Shown here one piece after another: positions 31,074 through 40,003 of a DNA stretch of 41,682 bases (position 1 is the stretch's first letter; each line of letters starts with the position of its first letter). Source of the DNA: Euryarchaeota archaeon UBA181. Lineage in GTDB: Archaea > Thermoplasmatota > Poseidoniia > Poseidoniales > Thalassarchaeaceae. Both the position numbers and the translations under genes were made by a program. Below the pieces are notes generated by a model. That model was given only the letters and a program-made list of their open reading frames with translations. It was not told the origin of the DNA and searched no databases. The stretch spans positions 1 to 41,682 of the forward strand of contig DALI01000034.1 of the NCBI GenBank assembly GCA_002496725.1, in the 5' to 3' direction.

Positions 31074-32336
31074 ATGAGCATGGGACCTGGCGTTCGGAGG
31101 ATTACCAGTACTCGTCTCATTGATCATGATGGCATTATTACAGAAGGCGATTTTCTCCTTCACGAGGATGGAACTCATACTAAGAGTTCAGGTGATGAGG
31201 ACGTCATAGAAACTATCGATGGTAAGGAGCTGCTGATCACTAGGTCTCTGCAGAATTGGCACACTCACTTGCCAATGACCCTCAATAGGAGTATGGGAGA
31301 AGGCCTTGCACTGATGGATTGGTTGCAGAGCAGCATATTCCCGAGTGAGAGAAACTTAACTCCGGAATTGGCCTCAGTGGGCACTAGGGCTTCTGTCGCA
31401 GAGATGATCGCTGGTGGGACTACTTTCGCCTGTGACATGTACCACTTCCCGGGTTCGATAGCGCCTATTGTAGCTGAATCAGGGATGCGTGGTGTTATCT
31501 GTGGCCCTACTACTGACTGGCCGCCCAAAGAGGATGGAGAGTCAGACAGCGGCAGGGCACTCAAGGAGCTAGAGGCCTTGATCCGTTCAGGCCCACTGGG
31601 TTCTGGTAGGGTGGAGATAGGTATTGCCACTCATGCCGTTTATACCTGCTCGGAAGAGGTCCTGAGAAAGGCTAGCGAGATGTCGAGGGATCTAGGTGCT
31701 AGGCTAAGCATACACACCTCAGAGACACGAGAGGAAGTTGCTCAGTGTCACGAGAGAACGGGAATGTACCCGATTGAATACCTAGATTCAATTGACTACT
31801 TCACTGAGGGGACTGTTTGTGCTCACTGTGGATGGGTGACTAAGAAGGAGATGAGGATACTAGCTAGTCATGGGGCACATGCTGTTCACTGCCCAGTTTC
31901 TAACCAGAAGCTGGCGTGTGGAGGAACTATGTCATACCCTGCTATGATGGATGCAGGAGTAGATGTCAGACTTGGAACCGATGGGGCGGCTAGTAACAAC
32001 GGCCTTGATATGCGTGCGGAGGCAAAGGCTGCTAGCATGGTTCAGAAACATGACCATTGGGATGCCAGTATACTAGATCCTGTTCAGACATGGCAGCTTG
32101 CCACTAAGGACTCTTTAGATTGGGTGACATGGGATTTATCTGATATTCGAATGCGTCCGAGGGGAAGAAACGGTAGGAGGATTCTTTCTAATCTAATCTA
32201 CTCTGGAACTAGTTGCATGGATGTCTTTGTAGATGGAACGGCTCTAAGGAGAGATGGGAAGACTCTCACAATTGATGAGCATGAAGTAGCTCTTGAAATC
32301 GAGGAAGCGGCTCAGGAATATTACTCTGAGATTTGA
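31074..32336 (+). CDS. MtaD/SsnA-type amidohydrolase (adenosine-type deaminase)
   Basis: A 420-residue zinc amidohydrolase of the chlorohydrolase/MtaD group, which deaminates S-adenosylhomocysteine, 5'-methylthioadenosine or related nucleosides. Metal ligands are readable: NWHTHLP (HxH), SIHTSET (third His), CAHCGW (His), and LGTDGAASNNGLD with the catalytic Asp. The flanking HCPVSNQKLACGG is typical. Archaeal relatives salvage S-adenosylhomocysteine. ATG 31074 is used; Met3 is an alternative. The family also includes guanine and triazine deaminases, so the substrate remains uncertain. Confidence 0.88.
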   Translation: MSMGPGVRRITSTRLIDHDGIITEGDFLLHEDGTHTKSSGDEDVIETIDGKELLITRSLQNWHTHLPMTLNRSMGEGLALMDWLQSSIFPSERNLTPELASVGTRASVAEMIAGGTTFACDMYHFPGSIAPIVAESGMRGVICGPTTDWPPKEDGESDSGRALKELEALIRSGPLGSGRVEIGIATHAVYTCSEEVLRKASEMSRDLGARLSIHTSETREEVAQCHERTGMYPIEYLDSIDYFTEGTVCAHCGWVTKKEMRILASHGAHAVHCPVSNQKLACGGTMSYPAMMDAGVDVRLGTDGAASNNGLDMRAEAKAASMVQKHDHWDASILDPVQTWQLATKDSLDWVTWDLSDIRMRPRGRNGRRILSNLIYSGTSCMDVFVDGTALRRDGKTLTIDEHEVALEIEEAAQEYYSEI

Positions 32337-32362
32337 TGGAAGCAAACACTTCTTGAAAAGTC

Positions 32363-32650
32363 GTGGCTCGATGCAGAAGCATGGGTTTCCTAGATTATCT
32401 CCTAGCACCGAGGAAAGATCACAGGGGATGGAACACCCCTAGTGAAGCCTCTAGAATTCTTTTGGTTGTGGTAATATTATCTGTATCCTACTGGGCTTGG
32501 CCGATAACAGAAGGAAACATAGTGATGTGGCTGGGAACAATAATCATGGTGTCGACTGCAATCCTATCGCTTGGTTGGTGGTTCCTTTCATTGGTCGCCA
32601 GAAATAGAGAACCTAGATACCTCACGTTCTCTGTTGGGGCCATTGAATAG
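32363..32650 (+). CDS. small two-helix membrane protein
   Basis: Up to 95 residues from GTG 32363, or 89 from ATG 32381 (MGFLDYLLAPRKDHRGW), the more natural N-terminus. Two hydrophobic segments, ILLVVVILSVSYWAWPI and IVMWLGTIIMVSTAILSLGWWF, are joined by TEGN. The helix1-WxWPxxEG-helix2 hairpin strikingly resembles the N-terminal hairpin of the large convergent coiled-coil protein (GAWWLWPAVEGEA). It lies 26 nt after the deaminase. No known family recognised. Confidence 0.65.
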   Translation: MARCRSMGFLDYLLAPRKDHRGWNTPSEASRILLVVVILSVSYWAWPITEGNIVMWLGTIIMVSTAILSLGWWFLSLVARNREPRYLTFSVGAIE

Positions 32651-32663
32651 CAGGCTTGTGTAC

Positions 32664-34409
32664 TCATATCTTTCTTCGGAGATTCTCCATAGAGGAGTCT
32701 GCCTTTCCTAGTGAGCTTAAGCAAGACTGGACTTCTCCCTTCTCTAGGCTCTTCTCGGCATTTGATATCTCTCTTAGTGCTGAAATTCTGTCGTTATCTC
32801 CAATATCGATCCCATTGGAGTCAATTTTCTTACTCAATGATGACCACTCTGAGTTGACGAAATCCATCAGTTCCCTTGCATCCTTTATCTGGGCCTCGAT
32901 TTCACGTAGGTCTGAAGTTAGCGATAGAAGCTCTGAAGCGGCCTCAGACCATTTGGATGAGTCGGAAAGGTGGCTTATGTGATCAAGTCTTTCTACCCAA
33001 TCTCCAGATAGTGGGAACCTCGACTCAAGCTTTTTCCTCTGTCTAAGTGCCCTAGTGACTTCATTCGAAGATTCAGAGATTTCCCTAGTATCCCTGATTA
33101 TGCTCTCAGAAAGTCCCTTGGAGAGTGAGTAGTTCCCTTCCTCATGTGCCTTTCTGGAGTCTGAAATCTTTTCGAGATGCTTTGGAAGAACGTCATTTTC
33201 AAGAGTCTCTATTGCCTTCTGAGCGTCTTCTAGGGACTTGGATGATTCTGTAACTAGATCAACTATGCTATCAACGTGTGATGGAATCATCGAAGCGATT
33301 TGTTTTGCTTCTAATGGATCTTCAGCTAGGAGGGCCTCCTTGGAAGACTCCAGGATTCCCCTTATGTTGTCAGCTGAATAACCCGATATATCTGAAAGTA
33401 ATCTCTCGGCCTCGGAAATGCTGTCTACGGCTTCCTGCCAGTGTTCTATGATGACTAGAGCTTTTGTTTTGGCAACTCTGAAGAGAGTCTCTGCCTCCCT
33501 AAGAGACCCTAACTCGGCCTCTCTAAGTCCCATTTCGAAAGCTTTTCTTGGTGATTTTGCCTCCTTTGAGATTTTCTCAGCTGAGAGTACTGCTGAAAGA
33601 GCGTCATTCTCTATATCCCCAAGATCCTCAGATATTGCAATGATTCTCAGTGCCTCACTTTGGGCCTCCTCGATAATCTCAAGGCCCTTCTGAGGATTAC
33701 TCCAACCTACTTCCCTAGCATTTGTAAGAATGGAATGAGCTTGTTCTAATCCTGTATTCTCGGATCTTAGTTTCATCATGGACTCTTCTGCTCTTTCTAA
33801 GCTTGAAGAGAATTGCTTCCTCAAGTCATACATCTCATCCTTTGAAAGTAGATCAGGGAACAGCGTAAAAGATACTGAGATAATTACTATCGCCCATATT
33901 GGGGGATCTAGATCGAGCGTGGCCATAGTTGCGATGGCAAGTGCTAGACCGGCCATGCTTGTCATCCCCCTAAGTCTTCTAGCTGCTATAGAGTGGTCAA
34001 AAATAGATCGTGAGTTCTTCCAGAGGAAAACTGCCAATATCAACATTAATCCTGATGAAATCTTTGCATCATTGGATGAATAATCCGATGCTGCTACTGC
34101 GATGAAACTAGGCCAGAGAACATTCGACACTGTCCCGATCCTTGATTTCTCGACTGGCCCGTAGTCAATTAGGTCAGAGAGGAGGATAGCTGAAGTAAAT
34201 AGTGCAAAAACATGACTAGATCGAGATAGTAAATCGGCCTCTCCCTCGACAGCTGGCCATAGCCACCACGCCCCTCCGATGATTATGGTTAGAAGTCCGA
34301 GCAGAGCTATTTTTTCCACTCTTATTCTATGTTCGTTAACAACCCTAGTGGGATAGTCGGGTAGCAGAACCATGTACTTCGAGGAAGCATCATCTCTCAT
34401 GAGTTTCAC
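32664..34409 (-). CDS. membrane-anchored coiled-coil protein
   Basis: About 581 residues. The N-terminal 190 hold several hydrophobic helices: IALLGLLTIIIGGAWWLWP near 35-53, VFALFTSAILL near 66-77, others around 95-110 and 118-130, and ALAIATMATL...IWAIVIISVSF near 152-180. The remaining 390 residues are almost entirely charged helix with heptad character (ESMMKLRSENTGLEQAHSI; SEAERLLSDI) and look like tandem helical repeats on the cytoplasmic side. Start is GTG 34409 or ATG 34400. It lies 16 nt after the Ig-like surface protein gene. A scaffold role is inferred only from shape. Confidence 0.75.
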   Translation of the reverse strand: MKLMRDDASSKYMVLLPDYPTRVVNEHRIRVEKIALLGLLTIIIGGAWWLWPAVEGEADLLSRSSHVFALFTSAILLSDLIDYGPVEKSRIGTVSNVLWPSFIAVAASDYSSNDAKISSGLMLILAVFLWKNSRSIFDHSIAARRLRGMTSMAGLALAIATMATLDLDPPIWAIVIISVSFTLFPDLLSKDEMYDLRKQFSSSLERAEESMMKLRSENTGLEQAHSILTNAREVGWSNPQKGLEIIEEAQSEALRIIAISEDLGDIENDALSAVLSAEKISKEAKSPRKAFEMGLREAELGSLREAETLFRVAKTKALVIIEHWQEAVDSISEAERLLSDISGYSADNIRGILESSKEALLAEDPLEAKQIASMIPSHVDSIVDLVTESSKSLEDAQKAIETLENDVLPKHLEKISDSRKAHEEGNYSLSKGLSESIIRDTREISESSNEVTRALRQRKKLESRFPLSGDWVERLDHISHLSDSSKWSEAASELLSLTSDLREIEAQIKDARELMDFVNSEWSSLSKKIDSNGIDIGDNDRISALREISNAEKSLEKGEVQSCLSSLGKADSSMENLRRKI

Positions 34410-34425
34410 TGATGGATGTATCTTC

Positions 34426-36567
34426 CTAAGGTCTCATGGACTCGATTCCCCAAAGGCGGTTCGCCAGTAGTATCAGAAGAGTCAATATTGAAAGAACGGC
34501 TAAGAAAGACTTGTTTTGGGGACTTAGGGACTGAGTATCCTGATTGACGACCATTACTGCTTCTGGGAAGTCGATGGTACCCGATTCTCCGTCTTCTATT
34601 CCTATCCACTCAAGGCGTATATCCAATGGGCCGACCTCTTCGAGGGCGATTTCCAGATTCGAGACAAAGGTTCCGGGTGCAGAAGAGGTAGCCCCCGGAA
34701 TAACGACATAATCTGAACAGATTTCTTCATGACATGTCCTTGCAGAACCAACTGAGGATTGCGTATTCTGAATCGTTACTCCGAAATTGATGATATTGCC
34801 CGGTTTCTGATCTCCTGAGACAAGTGTTCCGATTACATCAAGAGAAAACCCAATTTGGGGCTCGACAGAAAATTGAAATGAAAGAACCCCGATATTCCCA
34901 TGTGAATCCTGGGCGCGTATGGCCATCACATGATATCCTATTTCTTGGGGTGGAATCTCTATCTTTTCAGCCGCTGACCACGACAAATTAGTGAATACCT
35001 CGTTTCCATCGACTGCTACAGTCCATGATGTATTATCAATACCATCTAAATCGTCAAAGGATTCCGTCAGTATGAGAGTAAGGCTATCTCCAAAACGCGG
35101 GGGGTTGGAGGGAGTGACAGGGTTTGAGTTGGAGATTAGCGAGGGGATTACCACTGGTCCCGCAGAGTCTTTCACCAGAATATCCCATGTTTGTTTGATT
35201 GAGTTTCCCGCCTCATCACTTACATTTAACAAAAGTCCCCACTGGGTATTTTGCTTCGCTTGATGTCTCTCATCGATTGACAAATGCATCCCATTCACTT
35301 GGGCCCCCTGGGCAAAAGAGTCTGAGAAGTGCAATTCGTCATTTGAGAAATGCCTCCATCCCTGTGACTTGTTGGAAGCCACCTGGATAGATACTGGTAA
35401 GTTGGAGCTATCAGAAGCTAGTACGTCCACGAACAGCTCACTGTCTGACCTGATACTGAGGGTATCTTCTGATTCATTATGCTCAATCTGTGTTCCATCT
35501 GACATGATCTCCGTAAAACGGATATCGTAACTTGGATTTTCTCCATCAATAATGACGTTATCATACCATGATGAAGATGATTGGAAAGAGTCCGTACAAG
35601 TCATCACAGCACTCAGAACATCCCCTGAAGAATATCCCTGCTCACTTGGGATAAGTGAGTTAACAACCACTGACTGAGAGACGAACTCCCCGACAGACGA
35701 GTTCAATATTGTTCCATTACTCGATATTTCCCATTCAAATTCGGGGGTTTCCAACGCGCTATCCTCACATTCTGCATAGAAATTTATTGGGCTATCAAGT
35801 GGGACTGATATGGAGGTCCCGCCAGACCTGGTGACCGCTAGGGAAGGAGGGGCATTATTGCCTATTGCTATCCTAATAGTTGAGTAGACAGGGGATTCTG
35901 ATCTCTCGATTGTGAAATTCCCGGGATCCCCGGAAATAATTTCCTGCATTGCACTATATCTGAACTCCCATGGATCTTCCAAAGAAACAACAAGTGGTAT
36001 CTCCTCAATAAGAGAGCCTGTTCTTGGCAGATCAAGAAGCCTGGTAGTCCTCAAATCACTTATGGCCACTAACTCTACTGATTCAGACCAGCCCCAAATA
36101 CCGACATCTTCCAGATATACCGGCCCTACAGATGGAGGAAATACTGTAACGCTAATTGGGCCTTTAGGGGATAATTGGCTATAGTCAAATAAGCAGCATC
36201 CAGCGACTTCTGAGTCAATCCATGACCTAGCATCAATAATCAATTGGGTGAAAGTGGAAATTTCTGAGCTCGAGATGTTTCCATCTGAATTTCCTAGATG
36301 ATTATCGATCTGGACTCTGAGGCCAGATGACTGATTTGGTAGCAAATCAGTACCGTAATCTTCTCTGATAGAAATATTTAGCTCCCAAGATGCATTGATA
36401 TGAGAATCGGAAGTCAGACTTCCTAGAAAAATTAAGGTTGAATGTCCAGTGATAGACTCTTGATTCTGGAAGTTACTTTCCTGTTCCTCTAATTCAGCCA
36501 GAACTGCAGGCGAGAGAGTAACTAGGAGCAACACAATGAAGATTGAAATCGGTTTACTGATACCCAT
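34426..36567 (-). CDS. secreted, C-terminally anchored surface protein with Ig-like domains
   Basis: A 713-residue exported protein. A signal peptide (PISIFIVLLLVTLSPAVLAEL) is followed by an all-beta ectodomain. At least three repeats of Ig/PKD-like character are suggested: around 265-345 (FYAECEDSALETPEFEWEIS), 440-560 (LLNVSDEAGNSIKQTWDI; LTESFDDLDGIDNTSWTVA), and 575-670. N-x-S/T sequons are frequent, as in archaeal S-layer-type proteins. A C-terminal helix (FLAVLSILTLLILLANRLWG) anchors it. It lies 6 nt after the sugar kinase and just upstream of the coiled-coil membrane gene, suggesting a cell-envelope module. Confidence 0.8.
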   Translation of the reverse strand: MGISKPISIFIVLLLVTLSPAVLAELEEQESNFQNQESITGHSTLIFLGSLTSDSHINASWELNISIREDYGTDLLPNQSSGLRVQIDNHLGNSDGNISSSEISTFTQLIIDARSWIDSEVAGCCLFDYSQLSPKGPISVTVFPPSVGPVYLEDVGIWGWSESVELVAISDLRTTRLLDLPRTGSLIEEIPLVVSLEDPWEFRYSAMQEIISGDPGNFTIERSESPVYSTIRIAIGNNAPPSLAVTRSGGTSISVPLDSPINFYAECEDSALETPEFEWEISSNGTILNSSVGEFVSQSVVVNSLIPSEQGYSSGDVLSAVMTCTDSFQSSSSWYDNVIIDGENPSYDIRFTEIMSDGTQIEHNESEDTLSIRSDSELFVDVLASDSSNLPVSIQVASNKSQGWRHFSNDELHFSDSFAQGAQVNGMHLSIDERHQAKQNTQWGLLLNVSDEAGNSIKQTWDILVKDSAGPVVIPSLISNSNPVTPSNPPRFGDSLTLILTESFDDLDGIDNTSWTVAVDGNEVFTNLSWSAAEKIEIPPQEIGYHVMAIRAQDSHGNIGVLSFQFSVEPQIGFSLDVIGTLVSGDQKPGNIINFGVTIQNTQSSVGSARTCHEEICSDYVVIPGATSSAPGTFVSNLEIALEEVGPLDIRLEWIGIEDGESGTIDFPEAVMVVNQDTQSLSPQNKSFLAVLSILTLLILLANRLWGIESMRP

Positions 36568-36573
36568 GAAAAC

Positions 36574-37563
36574 TCAACCTTCAAAGATAATTGTAGATCC
36601 TTTTTTATCTAGGCCTACAGAAATCAATCTGTTTTCTGAATCCAGATCTAGTAATCTCCCCCTAAGTGAGGAATCTCCGTGAACTAAGAAGAATCCCCCT
36701 CCTCCCGCTCCGAGGAGCTTTGCTCCAGTTGCGCCCATTGACATGATATCTTGATGTAGAGAGTCTATTTCATCGGCTGAGACGCTTTCGGAAATGCCTC
36801 TCTTGATTTCCCAGGCCTCTCCAATTAACCTCCCCAGATTATTCAGATCACAAGACTTCAAGAGGGTCTCTGCTAAATCTGCTTGGTTTCTGATTTTCCT
36901 TAATCGCCCTATCTTGTCATCGTAATTATCTGGTTTTTCTCTGAGTACGTCAGAAGCACTCCTAGTGAGTCCGGTGAAAACCAATGTGAACCCTTCCTCG
37001 ATACTTGATTCGCAAGATGTTGCTATTGGCCTTACATGAACTCCCTCGGTGTCGAATGAGATGGAGTTGATTCCACCGAATGCCGCCGCATATTGGTCCT
37101 GTCTGCCAATCGGCTGTCCGAGAATATCAATTTCGATCATACAAGCCTCTTCGGCCAGCTGCTGAGGGGATGCATCATGACCAGCGAACTTATGCAATGC
37201 ATTCAGTAATCCTACTGTTACAGTAGAGGAAGACCCCAGTCCCGTACCTTTTGAGGGTATATCGGCAATTGTAGTAATCTCGACTCCTGAGGTCACACCA
37301 GTGACTCTCATCGACTCCCTGACTAACTCGTGGTTAAGATCCTCAAAGTCATCGACTATTTCTAGGGAAGAGTAGGATACCCTTACCCTATCATCGAATC
37401 TCTTACTGACGATGACATGGATATATTTGTCAATAGCCATGGATACTACCTTGCCTCCATCCTTCTCCGAGAGTGAGAACCAATCCATATCCGTCCCTCC
37501 TCCACAAAAAGAGGCCCTAAGGGGCGTTCGGCTGATTATCATCGACTCTGTGGGGTCGTACAC
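36574..37563 (-). CDS. GHMP-family sugar kinase (heptose/fucose kinase-like)
   Basis: A 329-residue GHMP kinase resembling D-glycero-D-manno-heptose 7-phosphate kinase (HddA) and fucose kinases. It shows ISRTPLRASFCGGGTDM at the N-terminus, the ATP loop KGTGLGSSSTVTVGLLNAL, GQPIGRQDQYAAAFGG, and the C-terminal GAKLLGAGGGGFFLV. It phosphorylates a sugar at C1 for nucleotide-sugar synthesis. The frame opens at GTG 37563; ATG 37542 also fits. It leads the surface-protein and coiled-coil genes, pointing to glycosylation of the envelope. Confidence 0.88.
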   Translation of the reverse strand: MYDPTESMIISRTPLRASFCGGGTDMDWFSLSEKDGGKVVSMAIDKYIHVIVSKRFDDRVRVSYSSLEIVDDFEDLNHELVRESMRVTGVTSGVEITTIADIPSKGTGLGSSSTVTVGLLNALHKFAGHDASPQQLAEEACMIEIDILGQPIGRQDQYAAAFGGINSISFDTEGVHVRPIATSCESSIEEGFTLVFTGLTRSASDVLREKPDNYDDKIGRLRKIRNQADLAETLLKSCDLNNLGRLIGEAWEIKRGISESVSADEIDSLHQDIMSMGATGAKLLGAGGGGFFLVHGDSSLRGRLLDLDSENRLISVGLDKKGSTIIFEG

Positions 37564-37581
37564 TACACATCAAGACGACGG

Positions 37582-37589
37582 TTTATTGA
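37582..37589. promoter_or_regulatory. TATA-like element shared by the sugar kinase and pyrB directions
   Basis: TTTATTGA (minus strand TCAATAAA) lies in the divergent gap between the sugar kinase and pyrBI. It is centred 22 nt from the kinase GTG at 37563 on one side and about 26 nt from an ATG at 37611 on the other, so it could serve either direction. Confidence 0.35.
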
Positions 37590-37610
37590 CGATAATGACT
37601 TGAGGTGGTA

Positions 37611-37682
37611 ATGACAACACATATGACCTTGCCACCACCGGAGCGAAGGGAGAGCGATGTCAGACGTAGTGACCATGGATGA
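37611..37682 (+). other. possible upstream ORF overlapping the pyrB start
   Basis: A 23-codon frame (MTTHMTLPPPERRESDVRRS, then DHG and TGA) begins about 26 nt after a TATA-like box and ends inside the first codons of pyrB in another frame. If transcription is leaderless this ATG, not that of pyrB, would be the first codon. It could be a leader peptide governing pyrBI translation, or chance. Confidence 0.3.
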
Positions 37683-38589
37683 CCTTAGCAACGAAGAGAT
37701 ATTGTCTATCCTTGATGATTCAGAGAGGCTCGTACCTGTAGCCAAGGGAGAAGTTCACCTTCCCCTACTGGAGGGAAAGGTACTAGCAAACATGTTCTAC
37801 GAAAACTCCACCAGAACAAGAATGTCATTTGAGACAGCAATGAAGCGTCTTGGTGGGTCTGTACTTAACTTCAGCTCCACAGGAACATCCGTAGCGAAGG
37901 GAGAGACTCTTTTCGATACGATGCAGATGGTAGATGGATATGCGGATATTGCTGTCATCAGACACCCTAGGCAAGGGGCGGCACAATACAGCGCTGATGC
38001 CATTGGGATTCCGATCCTCAATGCAGGAGATGGAGCAGGAAACCATCCCACTCAGACTATGCTAGACCTATTCACCATCAGGGAAGCCCATGGTACCCTA
38101 GAAGGCCTAAATGTGGTATTGGTTGGTGATCTGAGATATGGGAGGACGGTACATAGCCTGTCCCATGCTCTAACCAGATTCGGTGCTAAGTTGACCTTGG
38201 TCTCGCCTGAGACATTGAGAATGCCTGATGAGATAGTCACTGATCTGCGATCATCGGGCTCGGAGATTTCTGAGACTACTGAGCTGAGTGATGTGATTCC
38301 TGAAGCTGATGTCATTTACATGACTAGGATCCAAAAAGAGCGTTTTCCCGATGAAGATGAGTATACCAAGGTTGCAGGAATCTACATGCTTAATGCCACG
38401 GACATGGATGGCTCCAAAGACGGGATGATAGTGATGCATCCGCTTCCTAGAGTTGGCGAGTTGCACCCTAGTCTAGATTCTACTAAAAACGCTAGGTATT
38501 TCCAACAGGCGTTCAATGGCGTTCCAACCAGAATGGCCTTACTGTGTAGGAGCCTAGGGGTCAAGATACCCAAGAAGGTGAAGAAATGA
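37657..38589 (+). CDS. pyrB: aspartate carbamoyltransferase, catalytic chain
   Basis: A 310-residue ATCase catalytic subunit, condensing carbamoyl phosphate and aspartate in pyrimidine synthesis. The carbamoyl-phosphate motif FYENSTRTRMSFE is intact, the 80s-loop region SSTGTSVAKGETLFDT carries the usual Ser and Lys, HPTQTMLDLFTI holds the active-site His, and the aspartate-binding RIQKERF and MHPLPRVGEL are present. ATG 37657 is the only sensible start because an in-frame stop precedes it; GGGAGAG provides a modest ribosome site. pyrI follows with a 4-nt overlap. Confidence 0.96.
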   Translation: MSDVVTMDDLSNEEILSILDDSERLVPVAKGEVHLPLLEGKVLANMFYENSTRTRMSFETAMKRLGGSVLNFSSTGTSVAKGETLFDTMQMVDGYADIAVIRHPRQGAAQYSADAIGIPILNAGDGAGNHPTQTMLDLFTIREAHGTLEGLNVVLVGDLRYGRTVHSLSHALTRFGAKLTLVSPETLRMPDEIVTDLRSSGSEISETTELSDVIPEADVIYMTRIQKERFPDEDEYTKVAGIYMLNATDMDGSKDGMIVMHPLPRVGELHPSLDSTKNARYFQQAFNGVPTRMALLCRSLGVKIPKKVKK

Positions 38590-39053
38590 GTGAGATGAGG
38601 AGAGTCACTGCTATTTGCAATGGTACTGTGATAGACCATATTCCTGCTGGCCACGCCCTTCAGGTGATTAGGATGCTTAGAATTGATACCAATAGATCTA
38701 ATCCCGTTTCTCTGGTTATGAATGTCCCCAGTGACAAGATGGGGAGAAAAGATGTTCTGAAGATCGAGGATCTTGAGTTGAGTCAGGAAGAGTTAGACAG
38801 ACTCGCACTTATCTCCCCTCATGCTAGTGTGGCAATAATCAGGAACTATGGGGTGGCCGAGAAGAGGGTGGTTGAACTAGCAGATGAGCTGGTGAACGTA
38901 GCGAGCTGTACTTTCTCTAACTGTATCACACAGAATCCTAGAGAGCCACTTCCTCAGAAGCTTAGGCTAGTTAGCCGTGAACCACTGGAGGTAAGGTGCT
39001 ACTATTGTGGAAGAGGTCAGGATTTGAATGAGATTATCGAGAATATCCTGTGA
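38586..39053 (+). CDS. pyrI: aspartate carbamoyltransferase, regulatory chain
   Basis: A 155-residue ATCase regulatory subunit. The N-terminal allosteric domain contains GTVIDHIPAGHALQVIRML, the effector-site signature. The C-terminal zinc domain has the four cysteines in CTFSNCIT and RCYYCGRG, which hold it against the catalytic trimer. It begins with an ATGA overlap with pyrB, and GGTGA precedes the start. Its presence implies feedback control by nucleotides (CTP inhibition, ATP activation) as in other PyrI-bearing ATCases. Confidence 0.96.
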   Translation: MSEMRRVTAICNGTVIDHIPAGHALQVIRMLRIDTNRSNPVSLVMNVPSDKMGRKDVLKIEDLELSQEELDRLALISPHASVAIIRNYGVAEKRVVELADELVNVASCTFSNCITQNPREPLPQKLRLVSREPLEVRCYYCGRGQDLNEIIENIL

Positions 39054-39065
39054 TTTGTTAATCGA

Positions 39066-40001
39066 TTACTCTTCTAAATTCTGAGAACTGAATTTTCTCA
39101 ATAACAAATTCAAGCTGCCTTTGCTAGATTGAAATATTGCAACTATTGCAAATATCACCGCGGCGACCAAGGCTATCATTGCTCCACTACCTGTATTCAA
39201 CTCTGCTGAGAGATAGAGTCCGAAGAAGACAGCACTAATGCCGAAAATCTGCGTCCATATTTGACAGGAGCGGAAGCTTCGACCAATCAGTTGCGCGGTG
39301 GCCGCAGGAGTGACCAACAATGCAGTGACTAGAAGGGTACCCACGACTTGTACCATGCTAACTACCACTGCCGCGGTTATGATACTGAAGAGTAGCCCGA
39401 TAGCTCGGACAGGGATACCTTGAATCTGAGCCGCCAGAGGGTCAACCGTAGTAGCTAGCAACGCAGGACGGATCAGAAGAAGGAGTAAAAATGACACTAT
39501 CGATATAAGAGATATCAAATCTAAATCTTGGGAAGATGTAAGTAGGAGGCTCCCCCACAGATAGCTTTCAACTTCAATCGTAATTCCCACCCCTGAATAC
39601 CTCAATAGGACGAGGCCGAAGGCAAGCATTCCTGTTAGGAATATAGCAATGGATGCATCTCCTGTGAGTATTTCTCTTGATTGAAGCTCGTAAATCAGAA
39701 TAGATGCGATCACACTGAAAACAAGTGCATACCACAGTGGTGACGCAGATCCAAGAACAATGCCGACAGCTACTCCGCCGAAGGAGACGTGTGCCAGTCC
39801 ATCCCCAATTAGCGCCAGGTTACGTATCAGAAGAAATGTTCCCAAGAAGCCCGCAACGATAGATACCATTATTGCTGCAAGCAAGGAACGTTGAAACATT
39901 TCCAAGGTGAAGAACTTCGGAAACGTTACTCCAGGCATCATTGGTGCCATGGATTCCATTAGGGGAGCTACTATTTCTAGGATTAAAGTTCCAATTCCCA
40001 A
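39066..40001 (-). CDS. znuB: ABC-3 type zinc/manganese importer permease
   Basis: A permease of about 311 residues with eight to nine hydrophobic helices. The family motif ALIGDGLAHVSFGGVAVG lies after helix 2, and LLVTALLVTPAATAQLIGRS matches the conserved late segment. The frame is open to a TTG at 40016; TTG 40001 is preferred because GGAGGAG precedes it at 5 nt. It begins just after the ATPase stop. Zinc is the likeliest cargo given the His-rich binding protein, but manganese importers share this fold. It converges on pyrI. Confidence 0.9.
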   Translation of the reverse strand: MGIGTLILEIVAPLMESMAPMMPGVTFPKFFTLEMFQRSLLAAIMVSIVAGFLGTFLLIRNLALIGDGLAHVSFGGVAVGIVLGSASPLWYALVFSVIASILIYELQSREILTGDASIAIFLTGMLAFGLVLLRYSGVGITIEVESYLWGSLLLTSSQDLDLISLISIVSFLLLLLIRPALLATTVDPLAAQIQGIPVRAIGLLFSIITAAVVVSMVQVVGTLLVTALLVTPAATAQLIGRSFRSCQIWTQIFGISAVFFGLYLSAELNTGSGAMIALVAAVIFAIVAIFQSSKGSLNLLLRKFSSQNLEE

Positions 40002-40003
40002 AA

